Source: NORP240 sp965222175 (lineage in GTDB: Bacteria > Pseudomonadota > Gammaproteobacteria > Pseudomonadales > Pseudohongiellaceae). Taken from it: a DNA stretch of 64,000 nucleotides. The position numbers were made by a program, and so were the translations under genes. This document shows positions 53,509-61,408 of this stretch, one piece after another (the stretch's first letter is position 1; each line of letters opens with the position of its first letter). The notes beneath the pieces are model-generated. The model was not told the DNA's origin, searched no databases, and worked only from the letters and a program-made list of their open reading frames with translations. Location of the stretch: positions 3,472,001 to 3,536,000 of the forward strand of contig OZ244938.1 in assembly GCA_965222175.1 (NCBI GenBank), written 5' to 3'.

Positions 53509-53532
53509 CCGGTAAGTCCGGGTGACTTCAAG

Positions 53533-53556
53533 GTGCCGGCTAACGCCGGCACTTTT
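53533..53556 (+). terminator. intrinsic terminator after the TonB receptor
   Basis: GTGCCGGC, loop TAAC, GCCGGCAC, then TTTTGTT: a perfect 8-bp GC-rich stem with U-tract, 24 bp after the receptor stop and just before the ribosome site of the NUDIX gene. Confidence 0.88.
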
Positions 53557-53572
53557 GTTCAGGGAGTCTGAA

Positions 53573-54223
53573 ATGCTGGACGATTCACTATTGGTCAACG
53601 AACCGCGGCTGAAAAACCTGATTCGTTACTTTACTGACGAGGGTCCGGCCCGACGCGAGAGAATTCCGCATCCCGACAGCAGGGTTGACGAGATCACCCG
53701 ACACGCCAGCGGCTCGTTTCGCCAGGCGGCGGTGCTGGTGCCCATTGTCAAACCCTCCAGGGAAGCTTTCAGCCAGATTATATTGACCGTTCGTTCACCC
53801 AATCTGTCCAGCCATGCCGGACAGGTCAGCCTGCCTGGGGGGACACGGGAACTGGAGGACGCGGACGATATCATGACCGCCCTGCGTGAAGCAGAGGAAG
53901 AAATAGGCCTGGACCAGCAGGCCGTGCAGATCATGGGACAGCTGGGTAAGATTCTCCTGCCTTCGGGGTTCGAAGTAACCCCCGTGATCGGCCTGGTAGA
54001 TCCGGAACCTCCTCTCCGGGCCTGTCCCGTGGAAGTTCACGAGATCTTTACCGCCCCCACCAACCTGCTGATGGATCCCGCCTCCTACCAGGAGTCATCC
54101 ATGGAGTACCAGGGTCAGCCGCGTAAAATACTGGAGCTGTTTTACCGGGACTTTCGGGTGTGGGGTGCAACGGCCGTGATTCTGCATCACCTGGCAAGGG
54201 AAATAGATTCGCTGGAAGACTGA
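53573..54223 (+). CDS. NUDIX CoA pyrophosphatase
   Basis: A 216-residue NUDIX hydrolase of the CoA pyrophosphatase (NudL/YeaB) type. The UPF0035 signature SHAGQVSLPGGTRELE and the catalytic helix ALREAEEEIGL are adjacent, as in that family. The enzyme cleaves coenzyme A to acyl-phosphopantetheine and adenosine 3',5'-bisphosphate. The ATG at 53573 has GGAG upstream; because a terminator separates it from the TonB receptor, it probably has its own weak promoter or depends on read-through. Confidence 0.9.
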   Translation: MLDDSLLVNEPRLKNLIRYFTDEGPARRERIPHPDSRVDEITRHASGSFRQAAVLVPIVKPSREAFSQIILTVRSPNLSSHAGQVSLPGGTRELEDADDIMTALREAEEEIGLDQQAVQIMGQLGKILLPSGFEVTPVIGLVDPEPPLRACPVEVHEIFTAPTNLLMDPASYQESSMEYQGQPRKILELFYRDFRVWGATAVILHHLAREIDSLED

Positions 54224-54255
54224 CGCCTGGGCATCGATGGCGAGCCAGTGGGTGA

Positions 54256-54900
54256 CTACTCGCTGTTTATGTCGAAGTCCGGGTGACGCACCTTGTTTCG
54301 ACCACTGCTTTTTGCTGCATAGAGCAGGCTGTCGGCCCGTTCGACAAATTCCCTGGCGGTACAGCTGTCCTCCTTCCGGTATACATCCACACCAAAACTG
54401 GCTGTAAGTCTTATTCTCACACCGCCGATATCGATGCTGGCATTCTCAATCAGGTGCCGGAGACGACTGGCAAACAGCACGCCGGCACTCAGCGGTGTGT
54501 CGGGGAGAATCAGCGCAAACTCCTCGCCCCCGTAACGACAGGGGATATCGAGACGACGAATAGCATTGCGCAGGACCTTGGCAACATGGGCGAGCGTTCG
54601 ATTACCCACTTCATGCCCGTGTTTATCATTCACTTCCTTGAAATGATCGATGTCCAGCATGATCAGGGTCGTCGGCTGATCCGAGCGACGGGAACGTTCC
54701 ATCTCCAGCTCCACGGCCTGCATGAAGTAGCGGAAATTAAACAGTCCGGTCAACTCGTCGGTACGCACCAGGGCGGCAAGCTCCTGATTTTCTTCGCGCA
54801 ACCGCTGTATCTCCCGGAAATGAGGACAATTTTCATCGCCTGCCGGACACTCACAGAGCTGATCGGTCACCGGGTTGTCCAGTTCATGAATCTTTTGCAT
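54256..54900 (-). CDS. GGDEF diguanylate cyclase
   Basis: A protein of about 214 residues: a short N-terminal region with a Cys cluster (LCECPAGDENCPH), a coiled-coil helix (FREIQRLREENQELAALV) and a GGDEF domain with intact active site RYGGEEFALILP, the metal Asp of LDIDHFKEVND and the I-site RxxD (RRLD) five residues before GGEEF. It should make cyclic di-GMP with product inhibition. No membrane segment is seen. The ATG at 54900 has AGGA upstream; 54918 is an alternative. Confidence 0.92.
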   Translation of the reverse strand: MQKIHELDNPVTDQLCECPAGDENCPHFREIQRLREENQELAALVRTDELTGLFNFRYFMQAVELEMERSRRSDQPTTLIMLDIDHFKEVNDKHGHEVGNRTLAHVAKVLRNAIRRLDIPCRYGGEEFALILPDTPLSAGVLFASRLRHLIENASIDIGGVRIRLTASFGVDVYRKEDSCTAREFVERADSLLYAAKSSGRNKVRHPDFDINSE

Positions 54901-55205
54901 TAATCCTGCTACAAACATGGTTGAAGGCTGGTACCTCGGTCCGTCCAGGGACCGGCAAGCATTATTCGAAGGAACAGGGCTCTGTACCTGATGGTCATTC
55001 AGTTAGGCATAGTAATGGAACAGGAGGGCTGAATGGAAGCATGCCGGCCATTTCCCGTGACCAGGGTCACGCTACCCGCATGCCGGAAGTGAAAGCCACG
55101 CCAGGGCCCGGGCCTGCGCCCGCCGCCGACGCCAGCACAGTAGCCTGGTTCTGGCGCGGCGGCCGGGCAGTGCAGTATGAAGCCCGGAAAGATGACCGTC
55201 TCGGG

Positions 55206-55685
55206 TCAGAGTTTTTCCAGGATAGCCTCGGCGGCGCTTTCCACGATGCCACCGGGAGGCTCGACAGCCAGGTGGGTCACCTTGCCGTCTTCCACGATCA
55301 TCGCCAGGCGCTTGCAGCGGGTACCCATGCCAAACCCGCTGGCATCCATCTCCATGCCTATTGACCTGGTGAACTCGCCATTGCCATCGGCCAGCATCAG
55401 GATTTCATCGGCATTCTGGTCCTTACCCCAGGAGCTCATGACGAAGGCATCGTTTACGGCCATACAGGCAATCGTGTCCACGCCCCTGGCCTTGATTTTG
55501 TCGGCATTCACGACATAGCCCGGCAGGTGAGTCATGCTGCAGCCCGGCGTAAAGGCGCCAGGTACCGCAAATAATACTACCTTCTTGCCGGCAAAAACCG
55601 CGTCGGTGGATAAGTCTTCGGGGCCGTCTTTGCCCATAACCTTGAAATTGCCTGACGGGATCTTGTCACCAACTGCAATCGTCAT
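55206..55685 (-). CDS. peroxiredoxin, Prx5 type
   Basis: A 159-residue redoxin/Prx5-type peroxiredoxin. The peroxidatic Cys is in VPGAFTPGCSMTHLPGY with the conserved Thr and Pro; the fold continues with IACMAVNDAFVMSSWGKDQNAD and LADGNGEFTRSIGMEMDASGFGMGTRCKRLAMI. No signal peptide is present, so it is cytoplasmic. GAGGAG lies about 8 bp before the ATG. Unlike the exported enzyme at 31423 it uses ordinary cysteine. Confidence 0.95.
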   Translation of the reverse strand: MTIAVGDKIPSGNFKVMGKDGPEDLSTDAVFAGKKVVLFAVPGAFTPGCSMTHLPGYVVNADKIKARGVDTIACMAVNDAFVMSSWGKDQNADEILMLADGNGEFTRSIGMEMDASGFGMGTRCKRLAMIVEDGKVTHLAVEPPGGIVESAAEAILEKL

Positions 55686-55928
55686 TACTTTAACTCCTCG
55701 TTGTTCTGTAGGGGGGTCCTGAATGGCCCGGAACGGAAATTCGGCGTTGCCGCCCGGCCCGCTGAACCGATCCTGATTGTTCTGTTCCAGCGTGGCTGAA
55801 AAGGCGATATCCGCCCCTGCCGCTGTAATTCCGGGAAGCGGGTCATGTTAGCAAACTTTACCTGCCGAAAGCACCCGTATACCCTAGGGGCCCTCTGATC
55901 AGCTCAAGGTCGAACGTCGAACGCCAAC

Positions 55929-56765
55929 GTGGATACCCTGTTTTTCCTCGCTTCCAAGCTGTTCTGGTTGCTGTTTTCCCCCTCCAGCCTGCTGGCCTGG
56001 CTGATCATTTCTGCCTGGCTGGCGGGAATTGCCCGGTGGCAACAGCTCAGTCGAAGCCTGTTGGCGATCTGTGCCTGCGTTGTCCTGCTGATCACTTTCC
56101 TGCCCGTTCACCGATGGTTGCTCGTGCCATTGGAACAGCGCTTTCCCGGGCCTTCGGAACCACTGGCACAACCGGAGGGAATTATCGTGCTGGGCGGCAG
56201 TTTCGACCTGGAAATCTCGACAAGCCGCGGACAGGTCCACCTGAACGGCAGTGGCGAGCGCATCCTGGCCCTGCTGGTACTGGCCCGGCGCTATCCCCAG
56301 GCGCAACTGGTATTCAGCGGAGGCAGCGGGATTCCGGGTTTTCAGGAGGTCAGGGAAGCCGATATGGCCGCGACGCTTTTCGCGGAGCTTGGCTTACCGT
56401 CTGACCGGGTTGTATTCGAGCGGGATGCCCGTAACACCTTCGAAAATGCCCGATCGACCACCGCCCTGGTGCAGCCGGACCGGCCGGACAACTGGCTGCT
56501 GGTGACATCGGCGACACACATGCCCAGGGCCATGGGTGCGTTCTGTCGCCAGGGCTGGAAGCTTCGCCCCTACCCGGTGGATTACCTGACCCTGGACACC
56601 GGAAGTACCTGGTTCGAGCTGGACTTTCTGAACCACCTCGATGGTCTGCAGCACGCGGTACGGGAATGGACGGGACTCATTGCCTATCGGATTACCGGTA
56701 AAATCAACCGGCTGTTGCCCGGCCCGGAAGACCGCTGCCCGGCCCCGGCCGACACCGGCAGCTGA
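55929..56765 (+). CDS. YdcF/ElyC-type DUF218 membrane protein
   Basis: A 278-residue protein: two N-terminal transmembrane helices (LFFLASKLFWLLFSPSSLLAWLIIS region and LLAICACVVLLITFLP), then a DUF218 Rossmann-like domain (EGIIVLGGSFD, LVFSGGSG, FERDARNTFENARST, WLLVTSATHMPRAMGAF). The order matches ElyC/SanA-like proteins that affect the cell envelope. The start is a GTG at 55929 without a strong ribosome site, so it is uncertain. It stands alone. Confidence 0.88.
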   Translation: MDTLFFLASKLFWLLFSPSSLLAWLIISAWLAGIARWQQLSRSLLAICACVVLLITFLPVHRWLLVPLEQRFPGPSEPLAQPEGIIVLGGSFDLEISTSRGQVHLNGSGERILALLVLARRYPQAQLVFSGGSGIPGFQEVREADMAATLFAELGLPSDRVVFERDARNTFENARSTTALVQPDRPDNWLLVTSATHMPRAMGAFCRQGWKLRPYPVDYLTLDTGSTWFELDFLNHLDGLQHAVREWTGLIAYRITGKINRLLPGPEDRCPAPADTGS

Positions 56766-56912
56766 CGCCGGGCCAGGCCGATACGGACTGGATTGAACCT
56801 CAGGATCACGTTTTAAGCGGAACCGGTCAACACCGACGCTGCCAGTTCGCGCAGTTACAGCCGGAGTCACCGGGTCAGGATGCAACTGCCGATGGGCCGG
56901 GGACGAGGCCGT

Positions 56913-57677
56913 TCAGAGCAGACTGCGAACCCGGTCGCGAAGATTCCCGACTTCCTCCTCGACCTGTTCTTCCAGTTCCTCCACCTGCTGTCCGGCACGG
57001 TCCCGCAACTCCTGAACCTCTTCGTCCACCCGTTCCCGCAACATTTCCACCGTGGGCAGGTCGGCCTGGAGCAGTTGCCGGTTGAGGGCGGTGAGTATCT
57101 GCCTGCCCGCCTCCGCGACGGTTACCGCGGCGTTTTCCTCGCCGATATTCTGCAGTTGCAGGTCGGGAATCACCACTTCCGCGGAGCCCAGGGCCGAGGC
57201 CACGTTCACCCGCGGCCCCAGCATACGGAAATCACGGATAATCACCCGTTTGCCGCTCCCCCCGGACTCTTCCTGCGGAACCTGGCTGGTGGAGCCACCG
57301 CCAACATTGGCCAGCAGAGTGCGGATGTTGTCGGTGGTCAGCCGGGTTTCATAGGTGATTACCGGGCTGTCGATAATAATGCGATCGATCACGATGACGT
57401 CGGAAAATACCGAGCCGACGTCCACACCGACATCCAGGCCGCCCAGTTCCATGGCATAGGGTTCATTGAATCCTTCAGGATTGCCGATGCGGAGCAGCTG
57501 GATTCCCCCGCTGCCACTGACCGGGGATATGCCCACCGAATCCACGGTGACATCAGCCTGCAGGACCCGCGACCCGGCGGATTCGATGCCATTCTTGACA
57601 ATGGCATCGAAGGCGAAAACAACCACGCCCACGGCGATGACCACCAGGACGACCAGGCCCAGCATTACTTTTCTCAT
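56913..57677 (-). CDS. AsmA-like exported or anchored protein
   Basis: A 254-residue protein: N-terminal hydrophobic helix (VMLGLVVLVVIAVGVVVFAF), then a segment like the start of AsmA/DUF748 domains (FDAIVKNGIESAGSRVLQADVTVDSVGISP ... GGIQLLRIGNPEGF), a central beta-rich part (VIDRIIIDSPVITYE, IIRDFRMLGPRVNV) and a C-terminal amphipathic helical region with heptad-like Glu/Arg/Val (VQELRDRAGQQVEELEEQVEEE) likely to form a coiled coil. AAGGAG lies 6 bp before the ATG. Relatives bridge membranes in lipid transport, but this one is short. Confidence 0.82.
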   Translation of the reverse strand: MRKVMLGLVVLVVIAVGVVVFAFDAIVKNGIESAGSRVLQADVTVDSVGISPVSGSGGIQLLRIGNPEGFNEPYAMELGGLDVGVDVGSVFSDVIVIDRIIIDSPVITYETRLTTDNIRTLLANVGGGSTSQVPQEESGGSGKRVIIRDFRMLGPRVNVASALGSAEVVIPDLQLQNIGEENAAVTVAEAGRQILTALNRQLLQADLPTVEMLRERVDEEVQELRDRAGQQVEELEEQVEEEVGNLRDRVRSLL

Positions 57678-57707
57678 GTTTGCTCCTTGAACAGTTCAAC
57701 CGCCCGA

Positions 57708-58550
57708 TCAACTCCCGGGTACGCCGCTGTTGCCTGCTATTGTACGCCTTATCCACGGAACGTGTCGTGAGACTCTCTCGTAGACTGCCACGGCGCCGTA
57801 GCTACCCTGGGTTTCCTCGTCGAAACCGGCAGCCATCAGCTCGCCCACGGCGACTCCCGCCAGGGTCCAGCCCGCCTCGTTCCGTAACAATGCCGGTCCG
57901 CCGCTGTCGCCCAGGCCCGGCATGCCCTCCAGGGCAAGTGATCGGGAACCGGACTGGCGCGGATCGTCGAACACCAGGTGCAGCCTGCGACCGGCGCGTG
58001 TGATGCGATTGCGTGCGTGGCGGAATTTACCGTCGTCGTATTGACGTCCGGTCGTTCCAATACCGAAAAACCCCCAGCCCAGCAGGCTGACGATACGACC
58101 ATTCTCGTCGCCGTCGACGTGGAGCGGTATTGGCACCGGAAAGGAAACCGGTTGATCAAACCGCAGCAGGGCCATGTCCACTTCCGTCGACGCGCCGGGC
58201 ACATAGTCCGGGTGGATTACCAGGCCATCGATCAGCCGTACCCTGCCCGCCAGGCGGACCCGAAAGGGCTGCTTGCGCTGCAGCGACGCCGCCAGGCCGG
58301 TCTCCATGGCACAATGGGCCGCGGTCAGGGCCCACTGTGGATCAATCAGCGTGGCAACACAGACCTTCCGACCGCCCTGCCGCTCCAGGTAAAACACCGC
58401 GGGAAACTGATCCTCTCTGGCCTGGTAGCTGACATAACTCTTGTCGTGGCGGATGATGATGGCGTCGGCGACAGTCAGGGGAATCAGCACCAGGCACACC
58501 AGCAGGGCCGGCGACAGGCGGAACCGGTAACTGTTTCCGGCGCTATTCAT
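57708..58550 (-). CDS. trypsin-like serine protease (S1 family), exported
   Basis: A 280-residue S1 protease with signal peptide (LSPALLVCLVLIPLTVADA). The triad is His in LTAAHCAME, Asp in EVDMALLRFD, and Ser in GLGDSGGPAL; SYQAREDQFPAVFYL replaces the classic IVGG start. Probably secreted to the periplasm. The ATG at 58550 overlaps the stop of the small membrane-protein gene by 8 bp and has AGGGGGG upstream, so the two are coupled. Confidence 0.88.
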   Translation of the reverse strand: MNSAGNSYRFRLSPALLVCLVLIPLTVADAIIIRHDKSYVSYQAREDQFPAVFYLERQGGRKVCVATLIDPQWALTAAHCAMETGLAASLQRKQPFRVRLAGRVRLIDGLVIHPDYVPGASTEVDMALLRFDQPVSFPVPIPLHVDGDENGRIVSLLGWGFFGIGTTGRQYDDGKFRHARNRITRAGRRLHLVFDDPRQSGSRSLALEGMPGLGDSGGPALLRNEAGWTLAGVAVGELMAAGFDEETQGSYGAVAVYERVSRHVPWIRRTIAGNSGVPGS

Positions 58551-58803
58551 CCGCCCCCCTGCCCGTGTCAGTTGATTGGTGGTCCGTCGCATTTTCTCCA
58601 CCCTGCTTCTCCCCGGGCCGCGGTGAATGCACCTTGCGCAGACGCCTGAAGTTGGGCCGGTAGGTGGGTTTGCGGCTCATGTTCAGGATTGTCAGAAGCC
58701 GGTGAATCATCACCAGGATTGCCAGCAGAACGAATCCCAGGATGCACACTGCCAGCCACTGCTCCGTGGTGTAGGACGATGGATCTGTCCAGACTTCCGG
58801 CAT
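58543..58803 (-). CDS. small single-pass membrane protein
   Basis: An 86-residue protein with one transmembrane helix near residues 17-40 (LAVCILGFVLLAILVMIHRLL) and a basic, then acidic, disordered C-terminus (RPNFRRLRKVHSPRPGEK). AAGGAG lies before the ATG. It overlaps the downstream trypsin-like protease gene by 8 bp, which suggests a paired function, for example a membrane partner or inhibitor. No relative is recognised. Confidence 0.7.
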   Translation of the reverse strand: MPEVWTDPSSYTTEQWLAVCILGFVLLAILVMIHRLLTILNMSRKPTYRPNFRRLRKVHSPRPGEKQGGENATDHQSTDTGRGADE

Positions 58804-58852
58804 GGTATCTCCTTCTCCGTTAAATGGATTTCCTGTCCTATTCTACGGACTG

Positions 58853-59464
58853 CTAGTCTCCGATCAAATGCTGAATGGACCGTTCCACCAGGCGAATCCG
58901 CTCGAAGGGATCGTCGAGTTCCAGCAGTTCCTGTTTGATCTCCAGCGCCGCGGGTATCAATTCGCTGAGCCGCCAGCCGAGATCCCGTAAATTCTGGTAA
59001 TCGATATCCAGCTCCAGTCGCTGGATCACCGGATGTTCTTCCAGCACGTGCAGCAGCTCGGTCAATCCGGACAACTCCTCGCCAACCGGTATTTTCCGAC
59101 TACGGGGCATATCCTGCTCGCTGAAGGAGACGCGGGCCATGTACAGACCGCTGTCGGTCCGCCAGTAATCCTGTATGGCAAACTTGCAGTCTCCCTCCAC
59201 GGTGATACCCAGCAGCCCGTTGTCCAGTTGATCCCAGTCGACAATATATGCCAGGGTTCCAACCGTGTGCAGCTGCTGCAGCACTCCCGGTTCAACCTCG
59301 GCCTGCCCTTCCTTGAGCAGGGTAATGCCGAAGCCGGTCTGGTTTTTCAATGAGCTTGAAACCAGGTCCAGGTAGCGCTTTTCGAATATCTGCAGGGCGA
59401 GTTTACCCCGTGGAAACAGTACCGTACGCAGCGGAAAAAGCGGTATCTCCTCTATTTCTGCCAT
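58853..59464 (-). CDS. Lon N-terminal (LON substrate-binding) domain protein
   Basis: A 203-residue stand-alone LON N-terminal domain: IPLFPLRTVLFPRGKLALQIFEKRYLDLVSSSLK at the start (split here by the first loop), GFGITLLKEGQAE, and the helical C-terminal part. There is no ATPase or protease domain, so it cannot be Lon itself. AAGGA lies about 10 bp before the ATG, and a pair of 15-bp direct repeats (59489-59519) lies in its upstream region. Confidence 0.9.
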   Translation of the reverse strand: MAEIEEIPLFPLRTVLFPRGKLALQIFEKRYLDLVSSSLKNQTGFGITLLKEGQAEVEPGVLQQLHTVGTLAYIVDWDQLDNGLLGITVEGDCKFAIQDYWRTDSGLYMARVSFSEQDMPRSRKIPVGEELSGLTELLHVLEEHPVIQRLELDIDYQNLRDLGWRLSELIPAALEIKQELLELDDPFERIRLVERSIQHLIGD

Positions 59465-59488
59465 TGTCTGTCAGTCCTTGTGCTGTGC

Positions 59489-59519
59489 TTTCCTTGTTAC
59501 CGTGTTTCCTTGTTACCGT
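59489..59519. repeat. tandem 15-bp repeat upstream of the LON-domain gene
   Basis: TTTCCTTGTTACCGT is repeated exactly with one base between copies (59489-59503, 59505-59519), 25 bp upstream of the start codon. The TTACC core at a 16-bp period resembles direct repeats bound by dimeric regulators. Confidence 0.5.
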
Positions 59520-59629
59520 CCAGTTACGTTCCCGGGGTGCACGCGGTTTGTTGCGGAACCGTTTTCGGTGACACCAGCGGATCTTCCGGGATATCCCGCT
59601 CCGCGGCAATCCCGTGAACCTGTCGATGA

Positions 59630-61081
59630 TCAGGCGCGTGACTCCCGGTCGGCCAGTGCCTCCAGCAACTGTTCATGGATTCCCTCGAAACCCCCGTTGC
59701 TCATGATCACCACGTGATCTCCGGCGTCGGTATAATCCACCAGGAACCGGACTATGTCCGACACCGAATCGAAGGCCCGGGCGGTTCCGTTACTGTCAGC
59801 GATAATCCCGTCAAGGTCCAGGCCGGCATCCTCCGGCCGCTTCCACAGCGTCAGGGTTGCGGCCTCAGTGGCCCGGGCCAGTTGAGCCTGGTGAATTCCC
59901 ATGCGCATGGTATTGGAACGAGGCTCAATAACCGCAATGAGCCGGCCGCCCGACTCCTGGTGCGGCTGTTCACCCAGCCGGGCAGCCACGCCTTCCAGGG
60001 TGGTGGCGATGGCCGTGGGATGGTGAGCAAAGTCGTCGTAGACGCTGACTCCGCGGACCGTGCCCCGCAGCTCCAGGCGCCGTTTAACGCCAGCAAACCG
60101 ACTAAGCGCCTCTGCCGCCGAATCCAGGGCAACGCCGGCGTGGTGGGCCGCGGCAACGGCGGCCAGGCCGTTGCGGACATTGTGCAGGCCCGACAGGGTC
60201 CACTCCACGGGCACAGCCGTGACGGCACAGCCGGAATCCGACCAGCTGTACTTTTCAATTTCGAAGCGGCTGCCATCCGCGTTAAGCAGCCTGGCGTTCC
60301 AGAACAGCGTGTCGGTCCTGGCCTGAGCTTCACAGTCGTCGCGCGGCGTGTCCACTCCCAGCTGCTGAACCGGCGTCCAGCAACCCATTTCCAGGACAGC
60401 TTCGATATGGCGCTCTCCTCGCGTATACAGGATCAGACCATTGGCGGGAATCGTTCTCACCAGATGATGAAACTGTTTCTTGATCGCCTCGAGATCCTCG
60501 AATATATCGCCGTGATCGAATTCCAGGTTGTTCAGAATCGCGGTACGGGGTGCGTAATGAACAAATTTGGAACGCTTATCAAAAAATGCAGTGTCGTACT
60601 CATCGGCCTCCACGACAAAAAAAGGTGATTCACCCAGGGAGGCCGAAGCGGAAAAATTACTGGCAACACCGCCAATCAGATACCCCGGATTCAAGCCGGC
60701 GTAGTCCAGTATCCAGGCCAGCATCGAGCTGGTCGTGGTCTTGCCATGGGTGCCGGCCACGCCCAGCACCCAGCGATCCTGCAGCACGAAGCGGGCCAGG
60801 AATTCCGGGCCCGAACAGTAAGGCAGGTTGTTGTCCAGCACGTATTCCACCGCCGGATTGCCCCGCGCCATGGCGTTGCCCACGACCACCAGGTCCGGTG
60901 GGGGCTGAAGATTTCCGGGATCGTAACCCTGGCAAAGACTGATTCCCTGGGACTCCAGCTGCGTGCTCATCGGCGGATAGACGTTGGCGTCGCTGCCGCT
61001 CACCTGGTGACCCAGGTCTCTTGCCAGCACCGCCAGGCTGCCCATGAAAGTGCCACAGATTCCAAGAATATGAATATGCAT
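59630..61081 (-). CDS. mpl: UDP-N-acetylmuramate:L-alanyl-gamma-D-glutamyl-meso-DAP ligase
   Basis: A 483-residue Mur ligase of the Mpl type, which joins recycled murein tripeptide to UDP-MurNAc in the cytoplasm. It starts with IHILGICGTFMGSLAVLARDLGHQVSGSDANVYPPMS (broken here by the first helix), has the ATP loop GVAGTHGKTTTSSMLAW, EFDHGDIFEDLEAI, and YDDFAHHPTAIATTLEG in the C-terminal domain. Length is typical. The start at 61081 has a weak ribosome site. It indicates peptidoglycan recycling, mainly a proteobacterial trait. Confidence 0.96.
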   Translation of the reverse strand: MHIHILGICGTFMGSLAVLARDLGHQVSGSDANVYPPMSTQLESQGISLCQGYDPGNLQPPPDLVVVGNAMARGNPAVEYVLDNNLPYCSGPEFLARFVLQDRWVLGVAGTHGKTTTSSMLAWILDYAGLNPGYLIGGVASNFSASASLGESPFFVVEADEYDTAFFDKRSKFVHYAPRTAILNNLEFDHGDIFEDLEAIKKQFHHLVRTIPANGLILYTRGERHIEAVLEMGCWTPVQQLGVDTPRDDCEAQARTDTLFWNARLLNADGSRFEIEKYSWSDSGCAVTAVPVEWTLSGLHNVRNGLAAVAAAHHAGVALDSAAEALSRFAGVKRRLELRGTVRGVSVYDDFAHHPTAIATTLEGVAARLGEQPHQESGGRLIAVIEPRSNTMRMGIHQAQLARATEAATLTLWKRPEDAGLDLDGIIADSNGTARAFDSVSDIVRFLVDYTDAGDHVVIMSNGGFEGIHEQLLEALADRESRA

Positions 61082-61408
61082 CGAAGTTTCCAGAATTCAC
61101 CCGGTTTGACCAGTGGCGTTTATAGCACATAAACCGGCACCTTCCGAGAAACCCGTGGCTGCGGTAAAACGCCGGTAACCTGCAGAAAAAGTGACAATTA
61201 TCGGCTACTTGCGTTGCTATTTCGTCGACCTGGCGATACAGTTATCGGCAGATTCGAAAGGGTTGCGGTGGCAGGCAACGCATAGCGGACAGTACGTCGG
61301 TCCAGTGCCTGACATGGCGTTGGCGTTCTGCCTGAAACAGAATCAATGTCAGTGGCTGCAGACACGAACAATGCAAATAGACATGACTCTCACAAGGGGG
61401 AGAACACC
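61082..61408. other. 327-bp divergent intergenic region
   Basis: No supported gene. It separates mpl (minus) from the third TonB receptor (plus) and should contain both promoters. Confidence 0.5.

Noticed and set aside
54921..55364. Plus-strand frame of 147 codons around the peroxiredoxin 3' end
   Set aside because: It overlaps the peroxiredoxin gene antisense and contains no family features.
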